8,683 nt of DNA from CAYHGV01 sp964356135 (GTDB taxonomy: Bacteria > Hydrothermota > Tepidihabitantia > CAYHGV01). The notes below the pieces were generated by a model. That model saw only the letters and a program-made list of their open reading frames with translations. It searched no databases and was not told where the DNA came from. Where the stretch lies: the NCBI GenBank assembly GCA_964356135.1, contig CAYHGV010000108.1, positions 1 through 8,683 on the forward strand. Reading direction: 5' to 3'. Shown here one piece after another: positions 1 through 5,070 of this stretch. Position 1 is the first letter of the stretch; each line of letters begins with the position of its first letter. Both the position numbers and the translations under genes were made by a program.

Positions 1-54
1 TAAGAAAGGATACGCCACTTTTTTCAAATTTCCACACCTTTTTATATTATCTCC

Positions 55-175
55 TGGCGTGGTGGTAAACTCTACGATGTCGCCTTTGAAAACTGGTGGG
101 CGGCAAAGACACAAGGGTGGATTAACCCAATAACCGCCCGGATGTCGCAAATGTTTCCGGAGATATTCTTTAAGG
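55..175 (+). repeat. Direct repeat copy A: Rhs tip sequence fused to zincin protein
   Basis: This 121-base stretch aligns without gaps to 1894-2014 at a constant offset of 1839. By hand count there are 12 mismatches in the last 94 positions and 9 in the first 27. Read in the frame of the gene at 142 it encodes GGKLYDVAFENWWAAKTQGW followed by INPITARMSQMFPEIFFKG. The other copy encodes the matching sequence directly after an Rhs IDPTG motif, so this is the post-core tip of an Rhs protein. Many differences fall in third codon positions (GAA/GAG, ACA/ACC, CAA/CAG, GCC/GCT), so both copies were once translated. The frame is open from base 4 but has no ATG, GTG or TTG before 142, and bases 4-54 do not resemble an Rhs core. 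Confidence 0.85.
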
Positions 176-675
176 GGTGGTGGAAACAGCCCCATGAAAT
201 AATTCGTGAAGCGATGGGACTTTTAAGAATATCAAGGTGGGGGCGAAGTGCCTGGGGACAACAAGTCCTTAAAGCGTTTGGAAAGGCAAAGATTGAAATT
301 GGTTGGTTGCCACCAGGAGTTTATGGGAGGACAGACCCTGCTACAGGTACTGTATCTCTTTCACACTGGCTGTTTACGGAAGAGCCGCAAATAGAAATTA
401 TCGCTACCCTGCTGACACACGAAGGAGGACATGTTGCCAAGCTTATTGAGGAGCGTTCTGAAATTGAGGTAAGAGAAGCCGGTCATGAAACATCAGTATA
501 TTTTTGGGGCGATATAAGAGGATTTTCTGATGTTTATGTTCTTTCTGGTAATTTCAGCTTCGAGGTTTTCGATGTTTATAACCTCCTTGAGGATGTATGG
601 CAGGCTCGGCGACATTTGCCATTTGAGGAATATTTAAAATATATTGATATACTTGAAGGTGTCATCCCACCGTGA
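142..675 (+). CDS. Rhs-tip-derived protein with HEGGH zincin motif (putative toxin domain)
   Basis: This 177-residue protein is not assignable to a named family by eye. Residues 93-97 are HEGGH, the HExxH signature of zinc metallopeptidases: two His ligands and a catalytic Glu. Acidic residues at 107, 109 and 112 and H115 follow within 20 residues, where a third ligand is expected. The N-terminus (residues 1-11) and the 29 in-frame codons before the ATG match the Rhs tip repeated at 1894-2014. The gene therefore looks like the C-terminal toxin module of an Rhs protein, cut off from its core. No signal peptide or membrane segment is visible. ATG at 142 is the first standard start in the frame, but no Shine-Dalgarno sequence precedes it, so translation may originally have come from upstream. 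The stop overlaps the next start (GTGA), suggesting coupling to a partner gene. A metallopeptidase-like fold is likely; activity and toxin role are inferred. Confidence 0.7.
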   Translation: MSQMFPEIFFKGWWKQPHEIIREAMGLLRISRWGRSAWGQQVLKAFGKAKIEIGWLPPGVYGRTDPATGTVSLSHWLFTEEPQIEIIATLLTHEGGHVAKLIEERSEIEVREAGHETSVYFWGDIRGFSDVYVLSGNFSFEVFDVYNLLEDVWQARRHLPFEEYLKYIDILEGVIPP

Positions 676-1592
676 TAAAGCCTATTTTGCTTCTATATAA
701 TATTTTGTTAGCCAACAATCTATATTACCCACTGTTTTATTTTGAGACTGTTGCCTTAGAACACAGACTTGGAAAGCCTATGTATATAAAGGTTCGTGAA
801 TATTTAAATTCTTCTCTTTTAAAGAAACATTATATTATTATCTGGGAGGATTTAGGAAAAATTACACGAGAATCGCTACGGTTATCAGATCGAGGACTCA
901 CTAAAGCTGAAGAAGATAGTGTGATTTTGTTTCAGAGAGAAGAAGGTGTAGAGGTACGGCAAATTGCTGCTGAAGAACGCGTAGCTGGAATTGGGTATGA
1001 TACCACCACATATCTCTTAGAAGGAAAGGTTATTAAAGAAGAGTTCAATAGGATGGTCGAAAAAGAGAGCCTTTCTATTGTTAGTTATGATAAAGCCATT
1101 GAATTAGCAAAACTTTATATTAGATGTGCTATGAGAGGAGAAAAATCGGCTCGGTGGGGTTTTCTTGAAGAGTTAGATGACTTTGAAAGTTTTTTAAAAC
1201 GGTATAAAGATGCGTATATCTGGTATTTTAGAGAATATCCGTTCATTAAATCTTTAAAAATTCCTGCCAGGTTATTTAACATTGACTCCCTCCATTATTA
1301 CGATCTCCACCCAGAACTTAAAAAACAACATGCCCGTAGCGAAGAAGAAATCGAAAAATTGATTAGAGAGGATGCAAAAATTTCCTTTAGAGAAATGAAT
1401 CGCCTGTTTCATAAATACAAACCTCCATCGAAAATCTGGCTCGAGGGTTCGGGCTATGTTGTCCAAATATATACATATGATTGGTTGAAAAGAATACTGC
1501 GGTGGCAAATTAAGCTCTTCAACGATGGAACGATAATAAAGGCTTCGACAAAAGAAAGATTAAGCATATGCTTAATTGGTTGTTGGTTTTAG
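672..1592 (+). CDS. Hypothetical protein, possible partner/immunity of the zincin module
   Basis: This 306-residue protein is not recognised. It starts with GTG inside the upstream stop (GTGA, 4-base overlap), with a fair Shine-Dalgarno GAAGGTG at 655-661. The first 24 residues are hydrophobic and aromatic (MIKPILLLYNILLANNLYYP) and could be a membrane anchor or part of the fold; there is no clear signal cleavage site. The rest is charged and helical-looking, rich in Glu, Lys and Arg (for example around residues 225-240), without Cys pairs or known catalytic motifs. The coupling to an Rhs-derived module suggests an immunity or accessory protein, but 306 residues is long for a typical immunity protein. 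The coding sequence is clearly more AT-rich than the operon at 2233-7805, which suits acquired DNA. Its last codons contain a perfect 18-base palindrome, so the C-terminal tail may not be original. Confidence 0.65.
   Translation: MIKPILLLYNILLANNLYYPLFYFETVALEHRLGKPMYIKVREYLNSSLLKKHYIIIWEDLGKITRESLRLSDRGLTKAEEDSVILFQREEGVEVRQIAAEERVAGIGYDTTTYLLEGKVIKEEFNRMVEKESLSIVSYDKAIELAKLYIRCAMRGEKSARWGFLEELDDFESFLKRYKDAYIWYFREYPFIKSLKIPARLFNIDSLHYYDLHPELKKQHARSEEEIEKLIREDAKISFREMNRLFHKYKPPSKIWLEGSGYVVQIYTYDWLKRILRWQIKLFNDGTIIKASTKERLSICLIGCWF
1559..1576. repeat. Perfect 18-bp palindrome
   Basis: ATTAAGCATATGCTTAAT equals its own reverse complement over all 18 bases. It lies in the last codons of the 306-residue gene, 14 bases before the stop codon ends. 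There is no T-run directly after it, so it is not a standard intrinsic terminator. It could be a dimeric regulator site or a chance or recombination-related palindrome. Confidence 0.7.
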
Positions 1593-1734
1593 AATGATTT
1601 CTCTTGAGTGGCCTTGCCTAAACCTTTCACTTTGTTTTACCACTGCGATGCTCAAGACTCACCCCGAAAGATGACCGATAGAAACGGTAATATAGCTTGG
1701 TCTCAGTGGTATTTTCCCCTTTGGTGAGCCCTTG

Positions 1735-1762
1735 GCTAATAGCCAACAGCTAAAAGCTAATC
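1735..1762 (+). repeat. Tandem heptamer repeat, about four copies of GCTAAWA
   Basis: Four consecutive 7-base units are present: GCTAATA, GCCAACA, GCTAAAA, GCTAATC. The tract lies inside the Rhs remnant, right after the PFGE motif and before the final DPQG motif, where a conserved Rhs segment is missing. Its 28 bases are not a multiple of three. Confidence 0.6.
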
Positions 1763-1893
1763 GCAATTCATTAGACCCGCAGGGTAGTGCCAGCACAAGC
1801 CCCTATGCCTATTGCATGAACAATCCCTTAAAACTAATTGACCCTACTGGCCAACAGGGAATTCCGCTTACCCCCGAGGAAATAATGCCCGGC

Positions 1894-2014
1894 TGGATTG
1901 GCGGCAAATACCGGGATGTCGCCTTTGAGAACTCGTGAGCGGCAAAGACCCAGGGGTGGATTAACCCTATAACCGCTCGAATGTCGTAAATGTTTCCGGA
2001 GATATTTTATAAAG
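1894..2014 (+). repeat. Direct repeat copy B: decayed Rhs tip
   Basis: Partner of 55-175, at a constant offset of 1839 with no indels. It directly continues the Rhs IDPTG motif and so shows where the repeat belongs in the parent protein. Compared with copy A it carries TGG to TCG, TGG to TGA (1936-1938) and CAA to TAA (1987-1989). Similarity ends at about 2014, just where copy A enters its zincin domain. No HExxH or similar module follows in this copy. Confidence 0.85.
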
Positions 2015-2232
2015 GCTTAGACCGGCTATCGGGGAATTTTCTAATAAGCTATACTCAGTCATTAAGTTTTGTTATAAGGAAACCTTTTTTAAATCATTGA
2101 TTTATTCTTTGATAAAAGCTTCAAATCGAACGAGGAAGAATCACACCCCATAGGATAGTTTGCGTCTATCCCGCAACACCATCGCCCTTGACACTACCCG
2201 GGATTTCTCTAAGATAACCCAAAAGGAGCAGA
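2015..2232 (+). other. Intergenic region between Rhs remnant and rpmH
   Basis: No gene is visible. The Rhs remnant's frame runs on to a TGA at about 2098-2100 without recognisable homology. A weak hairpin, AAGG-AAA-CCTT followed by a T run (about 2077-2090), might act as a poor terminator. I found no DnaA boxes (TTATNCACA) on either strand, so there is no support for oriC here although rpmH is often next to it. The downstream end holds the rpmH promoter. Confidence 0.5.
2188..2215 (+). promoter_or_regulatory. Sigma70-type promoter of the rpmH operon
   Basis: A perfect -35 hexamer TTGACA (2188-2193), a 16-base spacer and the -10 hexamer TAAGAT (2210-2215) precede rpmH. The expected transcription start is about 2221-2224. 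The Shine-Dalgarno AAGGAG is at 2223-2228 and the ATG at 2233, so the predicted leader is only about 9-12 bases and begins at the ribosome binding site. CCCGGG, a small palindrome, lies in the spacer. No other convincing promoter is seen up to 7805, so this one probably drives all nine genes. Confidence 0.75.
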
Positions 2233-2370
2233 ATGCCGAAACGGACATTTCAGCCATCACGAATTAAGAGGAAAAGGACCCACGGATTCCGTGCCCGGAT
2301 TGCGACTAAGGGCGGCCGACGGGTTCTTAAGCGGCGTCGGGCAAAAGGCCGCAAACGCCTGGCATTATGA
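2233..2370 (+). CDS. rpmH: 50S ribosomal protein bL34
   Basis: The 45-residue protein begins MPKRTFQPSRIKRKRTHGFR and ends with an Arg/Lys-rich tail (RRRAKGRKRLAL). This is the bL34 signature: K-R-T-(F/Y)-Q-P-S, then K-R-x(2)-H-G-F-R-x-R, then a GRRVLxxRRxKGRxxL tail. Length is standard for bL34 (44-46 residues). It is a small basic protein of the large ribosomal subunit that binds 23S rRNA. It has a good Shine-Dalgarno, AAGGAG at 2223-2228, 4 bases before the ATG. Its TGA stop is immediately followed by the rnpA ATG in the same frame, so the pair is translationally coupled. It is the first gene after the promoter. Confidence 0.97.
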   Translation: MPKRTFQPSRIKRKRTHGFRARIATKGGRRVLKRRRAKGRKRLAL

Positions 2371-2706
2371 ATGGACCAGACATTAAAAAAATCGGAACTG
2401 ATTGGCAGGGCGAAGGAACTGCGCAGACTGTTAGTAGCCCCCACTCGGGTTCTGGGCGAAACGGTGACGATCAGGTATGCTAAAGCCGATACCCGGAGGG
2501 TTGCCTTTATCACACGAGGGATAAAGCAGGCAGTGGAGAGGAATCGGGTCAAGCGGCAACTGAAGGAAATCTACCGAACCAACAAAAGTTCATTTCCGCC
2601 ATGCTACGAATATCTATTCATTGCCCAACCCCAGGCTCTGCACAAAGACTTTTCCGCTTTACAGACCGAGGTCTTCGACCTGGCGCAGAGGTTAGCCCAT
2701 GCGTAA
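2371..2706 (+). CDS. rnpA: Ribonuclease P protein component
   Basis: This 111-residue protein is the protein subunit of RNase P, which helps the catalytic RNA remove 5' leaders from tRNA precursors. The diagnostic RNR motif, RNRVKRQLKEIYR, is at residues 57-69. The N-terminus (LKKSELIGRAKELRRLL) aligns with the usual basic start of the family, and a central strand (RRVAFITRGIKQAV) precedes the motif. Length is normal to slightly short. ATG at 2371 directly abuts the rpmH stop with no Shine-Dalgarno of its own, so ribosomes probably pass on from rpmH. The 3' end overlaps yidD by 8 bases. The rpmH-rnpA order is near universal in bacteria. Confidence 0.96.
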   Translation: MDQTLKKSELIGRAKELRRLLVAPTRVLGETVTIRYAKADTRRVAFITRGIKQAVERNRVKRQLKEIYRTNKSSFPPCYEYLFIAQPQALHKDFSALQTEVFDLAQRLAHA

Positions 2707-2905
2707 GGTTTTTATTGCCGTTATTAAAATCTACCAGCTCACCTTCTCCCATCTCTTTCCCCCCAGCTGCCGGTATGTGCCGACCTGCTCCGAATATATG
2801 ATTGGAGCCGTTTCCCGCTACGGATTAAAAGGGCTTTTCATGGGAATCTGGCGAATACTACGCTGCAACCCCTTTGCCGGCAGCGGTTACGACCCGGTGC
2901 CATAA
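2699..2905 (+). CDS. yidD: Membrane protein insertion efficiency factor YidD
   Basis: The 68-residue protein carries the family hallmarks: PPSCRYVPTCSEYMIGAV (residues 21-38), RYGLKG and RILRCNPF, ending GYDPVP. It has three conserved Cys (C24, C30 and the one in RCNPF). YidD is a small amphipathic protein on the inner face of the membrane that aids YidC-dependent insertion. The ATG lies within the rnpA 3' end (8-base overlap), with a Shine-Dalgarno-like GAGGT at 2688-2692 inside rnpA. The TAA stop is directly followed by the yidC ATG. Confidence 0.96.
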   Translation: MRKVFIAVIKIYQLTFSHLFPPSCRYVPTCSEYMIGAVSRYGLKGLFMGIWRILRCNPFAGSGYDPVP

Positions 2906-4438
2906 ATGGACCGAAGAACCATCTTTGTCCTGCTGTTGATGCTCATTATTCTCTTCGTCTTCCAGATGTTTTTCAATCGCGGTCGCTCAAAGCAGCCTGC
3001 AGCGACTCCCCAACCACCGGCTGAAACCACCCAGGTTGAAAAACCCGCTTCCCCGACCGAGCTCAAGCCTGCGGTAATAAAACCGGCGGCGGAAACGACC
3101 AAAGTTGATACCGTCGTCCTGGAGAACGATAACCTGCGGCTTGCGTTCACCAACCAGGGTGGAGCGCTCATCTCGGCTGCGCTCAAACGCTATCCCGGCG
3201 CCGAGCTCGTTCCCCAGGGCACAAGGGTCCTCACAACAAAACTCAGAATCGGCGACAGCCTCGTCGATTTGAGCGACCACCCCTTCGAGCTTGCCCAAAC
3301 CGCCAACGAACTCACCTTCTCGACCGTGCTCGGCGAGAGTCTTTCGTTTACCAAGAATTTCCGTCTTGACGACAAATACCTTCTCGGGCTCAAGCTCAAC
3401 ATCCTCGGCAGAAATAGAGGATACGAACTCGCCTGGTCACCCGGTCTCGGAATCACCGAAAAAGACAGTGCCGAAGAGCTCAGCCATTTCAAGATCTTTA
3501 ACCGGCTTGACGACAAGGTTACCGGTATCGGCAGCCGGGACCTGCAAAAAAAGCTTCCTCGAACCGGGAAATTCCAGTGGGTCGGTCTCCGGTCGAAATA
3601 CTTTTTTGCCGCACTCCGGCCGGCGGAAGCAGAACCTGATTCTCTCGATGCTTGGGCAAGAACCGATACGATCGGCAAGAAGCGGGTCGATACCCGGCGC
3701 ATCGGTTTTGTGATGGTGAGTCGCTTGAAGCGCAGCGCCGACCGCTATGAGGTTTTTTTAGGACCACTGGAACATGCTCTCCTCCGTGCCTATGGCAACG
3801 GCTATGACCGGGTGGTTGACCTGGGCTATTCCTGGGTTCGACCGATCAGCATCCCGTTGCTCTGGTTTTTAAAACTCCTCTACAAAATTTTCCACAACTA
3901 CGGCATTGCCATCATCATCTTCGCTTTATTAATGAAAGCCGCCTTCTTCCCGCTGACCCGGCGGATGACGCTCCAGATGAAACGGATGCAGCAACTCCAG
4001 CCGAAACTCGGGGAACTGAAAAAAAGATACAAAGACGACCCGAAGACTTTAAACCAGGAAACGATGCAGCTCTACCGCCTCCACAAGGTCAATCCCCTGG
4101 GCGGTTGCCTGCCGCTGATAATCCAGATGCCGATCTTCTTCGCCCTGTATGCGGTCCTGCGGGTAACCATCGACCTGCGCCAGGCGGACTTTTTATGGAT
4201 CAAAGACTTAGCGGTAAAAGACCCCTATTATATCCTGCCGATTCTCATGGGGGTATTCTCCTTAATTCAGAGCCTCTTAACAAGCACGGATAAACGGCAG
4301 AGGCTCTTACAAATCGGTATGCCGATCTTTCTTACTGTAATCTTCCTTAACTTTCCTTCAGGATTACAGTTATACTGGCTGATGTATAATATCCTCTCAA
4401 TCATAGAACTCTTCATAACCAAGAAGGGAGGAAAATAA
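2906..4438 (+). CDS. yidC: Membrane protein insertase YidC (Oxa1 family, long form)
   Basis: The 510-residue inner-membrane insertase works alone or with SecYEG. A single N-terminal membrane helix (about residues 5-23) is followed by a Pro/Thr/Ala-rich linker and a periplasmic beta-rich domain (about 65-300). The conserved Oxa1 core follows: helix around 332-350, a cytoplasmic hairpin (QPKLGELKKRYKDDPKTLNQ) and helices from NPLGGCLPLIIQMPIFFALY (396-415) onward, including DPYYILPILMG (439-449) and FPSGLQLYW (483-491). The hydrophilic-groove position, R366 in E. coli, aligns with K344 here, a conservative swap. The large periplasmic domain points to a diderm host. The start abuts the yidD stop with no Shine-Dalgarno; the N-terminus MDRRTIFVLLLMLIIL is typical. 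The 3' end carries AAGGGAGG (4424-4431), the Shine-Dalgarno of the next gene, whose ATG overlaps the stop by one base (TAATG). Confidence 0.97.
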   Translation: MDRRTIFVLLLMLIILFVFQMFFNRGRSKQPAATPQPPAETTQVEKPASPTELKPAVIKPAAETTKVDTVVLENDNLRLAFTNQGGALISAALKRYPGAELVPQGTRVLTTKLRIGDSLVDLSDHPFELAQTANELTFSTVLGESLSFTKNFRLDDKYLLGLKLNILGRNRGYELAWSPGLGITEKDSAEELSHFKIFNRLDDKVTGIGSRDLQKKLPRTGKFQWVGLRSKYFFAALRPAEAEPDSLDAWARTDTIGKKRVDTRRIGFVMVSRLKRSADRYEVFLGPLEHALLRAYGNGYDRVVDLGYSWVRPISIPLLWFLKLLYKIFHNYGIAIIIFALLMKAAFFPLTRRMTLQMKRMQQLQPKLGELKKRYKDDPKTLNQETMQLYRLHKVNPLGGCLPLIIQMPIFFALYAVLRVTIDLRQADFLWIKDLAVKDPYYILPILMGVFSLIQSLLTSTDKRQRLLQIGMPIFLTVIFLNFPSGLQLYWLMYNILSIIELFITKKGGK

Positions 4439-5004
4439 TGTCTACTGAAAACCGACCCACCCCCAATAACGAACCGGGGCGGAACGAAACGACACCCAAT
4501 GACGACCATGAACTTCATCCTGAAGGACTCCAGTCCGAAGGATTGAACGCTCCGCCATCAATCGAAGCGGAGATCGCCGATATTTTAGGGAAAATCACCG
4601 ACTACGCCGGCTTCCGGGTAAAACTCGAACTGAAAGCGACCGACGATGGCTACTATGTCAATATCCGGACCCGCTCCTCGGACGGTATTATTATCGGCAA
4701 GCGGGGCGAGACGCTCCGGTCCCTCCAGTATCTCCTCAAGGCAATCCTCAAGCGCCGCTACCCCGATTTTCAGCGCATCACCCTCGATGTCGGCGGCTAT
4801 CGGCTGCGCCGGGAAAATTTCCTGCGCAAAAAAGCTGTGGCGATTGCTAAAATAGTCATGGAGACGAGGCGGGAAATGGCATTAGACCCATTGACCGATA
4901 AAGAGCGGACAGTTGTCGAGGAGGTGCTTCGACCTTTGACCGGAATTCGAACCTACACCATCGGTTCCGGAATAAGGAAGAATGTGATTGTTGCTCCGAC
5001 ATAA
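4438..5004 (+). CDS. jag: RNA-binding protein KhpB/Jag (KH plus R3H-like)
   Basis: This 188-residue protein is of the KhpB/Jag (SpoIIIJ-associated) family, normally found after yidC. The first 40 or so residues are hydrophilic and probably disordered, replacing the Jag-N domain of many relatives. A KH type II-like domain (about 50-118) has the RNA-contacting GxxG loop as GKRG (87-90) in GIIIGKRGETLRSLQYLL. The C-terminal region (about 143-188) lines up with R3H: PLTDKERTVVEEVL and IRKNVIVAP. However, the R-x3-H pair reads R157-TVV-E161, so the His that names the domain is replaced by Glu. It probably binds RNA through the KH domain and may work with a KhpA partner not in this window. It has a strong Shine-Dalgarno and a TAATG overlap with yidC. 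Confidence 0.92.
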   Translation: MSTENRPTPNNEPGRNETTPNDDHELHPEGLQSEGLNAPPSIEAEIADILGKITDYAGFRVKLELKATDDGYYVNIRTRSSDGIIIGKRGETLRSLQYLLKAILKRRYPDFQRITLDVGGYRLRRENFLRKKAVAIAKIVMETRREMALDPLTDKERTVVEEVLRPLTGIRTYTIGSGIRKNVIVAPT

Positions 5005-5066
5005 TGGTACTTGGCACCGCCCGTCGGCTCAGAACGAACCCGAATCATTCGCAATTTTCTTATTAG
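5004..5066 (+). CDS. Possible 20-codon coupling ORF between jag and mnmE
   Basis: An ATG overlaps the jag stop (TAATG at 5002-5006), as at the yidC/jag junction. It opens a 20-codon frame ending TAG at 5064-5066, four bases before the GTG at 5071 that best fits the mnmE start. It encodes MVLGTARRLRTNPNHSQFSY, which has no recognisable domain. It could be a translated linker that delivers ribosomes to mnmE, which lacks a Shine-Dalgarno, or it could be chance. Confidence 0.25.
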   Translation: MVLGTARRLRTNPNHSQFSY

Positions 5067-5070
5067 CATC

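Larger units (their letters stand above)
1611..2014 (+). pseudogene. Rhs core C-terminal remnant, frameshifted, with nonsense mutations
   Basis: The remnant reads LFYHCDAQDSPRKMTDRNGN then IAWSQWYFP in one frame (1632-1718). It continues in the next frame as FGEPLANSQQLKANRNSLDP and QGSASTSPYAYCMNNPLKLI, then DPTG. These match the Rhs-associated core pattern: YHxDxxGSxRxxTDxNGxxxW, then PFGE, then DPxGxxxxSPYAYxxNNPLxxIDPTG. One extra C in the CCCC run at 1716-1719 breaks the frame. The YxFTGK/RYYDPxxGRF stretch normally found between PFGE and the final DP motif is missing, and a heptamer repeat sits in its place. After IDPTG comes a tip matching 55-175, with TGA at 1936-1938 where copy A has TGG, and TAA at 1987-1989 where copy A has CAA. 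An isolated frame at 1732-1938 (68 codons from TTG) is what an automatic caller would report; it is only a fragment. Intact Rhs proteins are secreted or surface toxin carriers. Confidence 0.85.

Noticed and set aside
20..50. Promoter for the zincin gene (TTTCAA at 22-27, TATTAT at 45-50)
   Set aside because: The spacing is 17, but the -35 is poor, the stretch is simply AT-rich, and no ribosome binding site follows before 142.
1272..1508. Minus-strand 78-codon frame within the 306-residue gene
   Set aside because: It lies fully inside the plus-strand gene with no Shine-Dalgarno or recognisable motif. The plus-strand gene has start coupling and the longer frame.
2077..2090. Intrinsic terminator after the Rhs remnant (AAGG-AAA-CCTT plus T run)
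   Set aside because: The stem is only four base pairs, too weak to call a terminator with confidence.
2015..2232. Replication origin next to rpmH
   Set aside because: No DnaA-box-like TTATNCACA sequences are visible on either strand, and dnaA is not in the window.
3190..3702. Long minus-strand frames opposite yidC, mnmE and the EIIA gene (for example 3190-3702, 5307-5864, 6912-7262)
   Set aside because: They are antisense to strongly conserved genes. Their residue make-up is the Ser/Arg-rich kind typical of antisense frames in GC-richer DNA, and no domain is recognisable.
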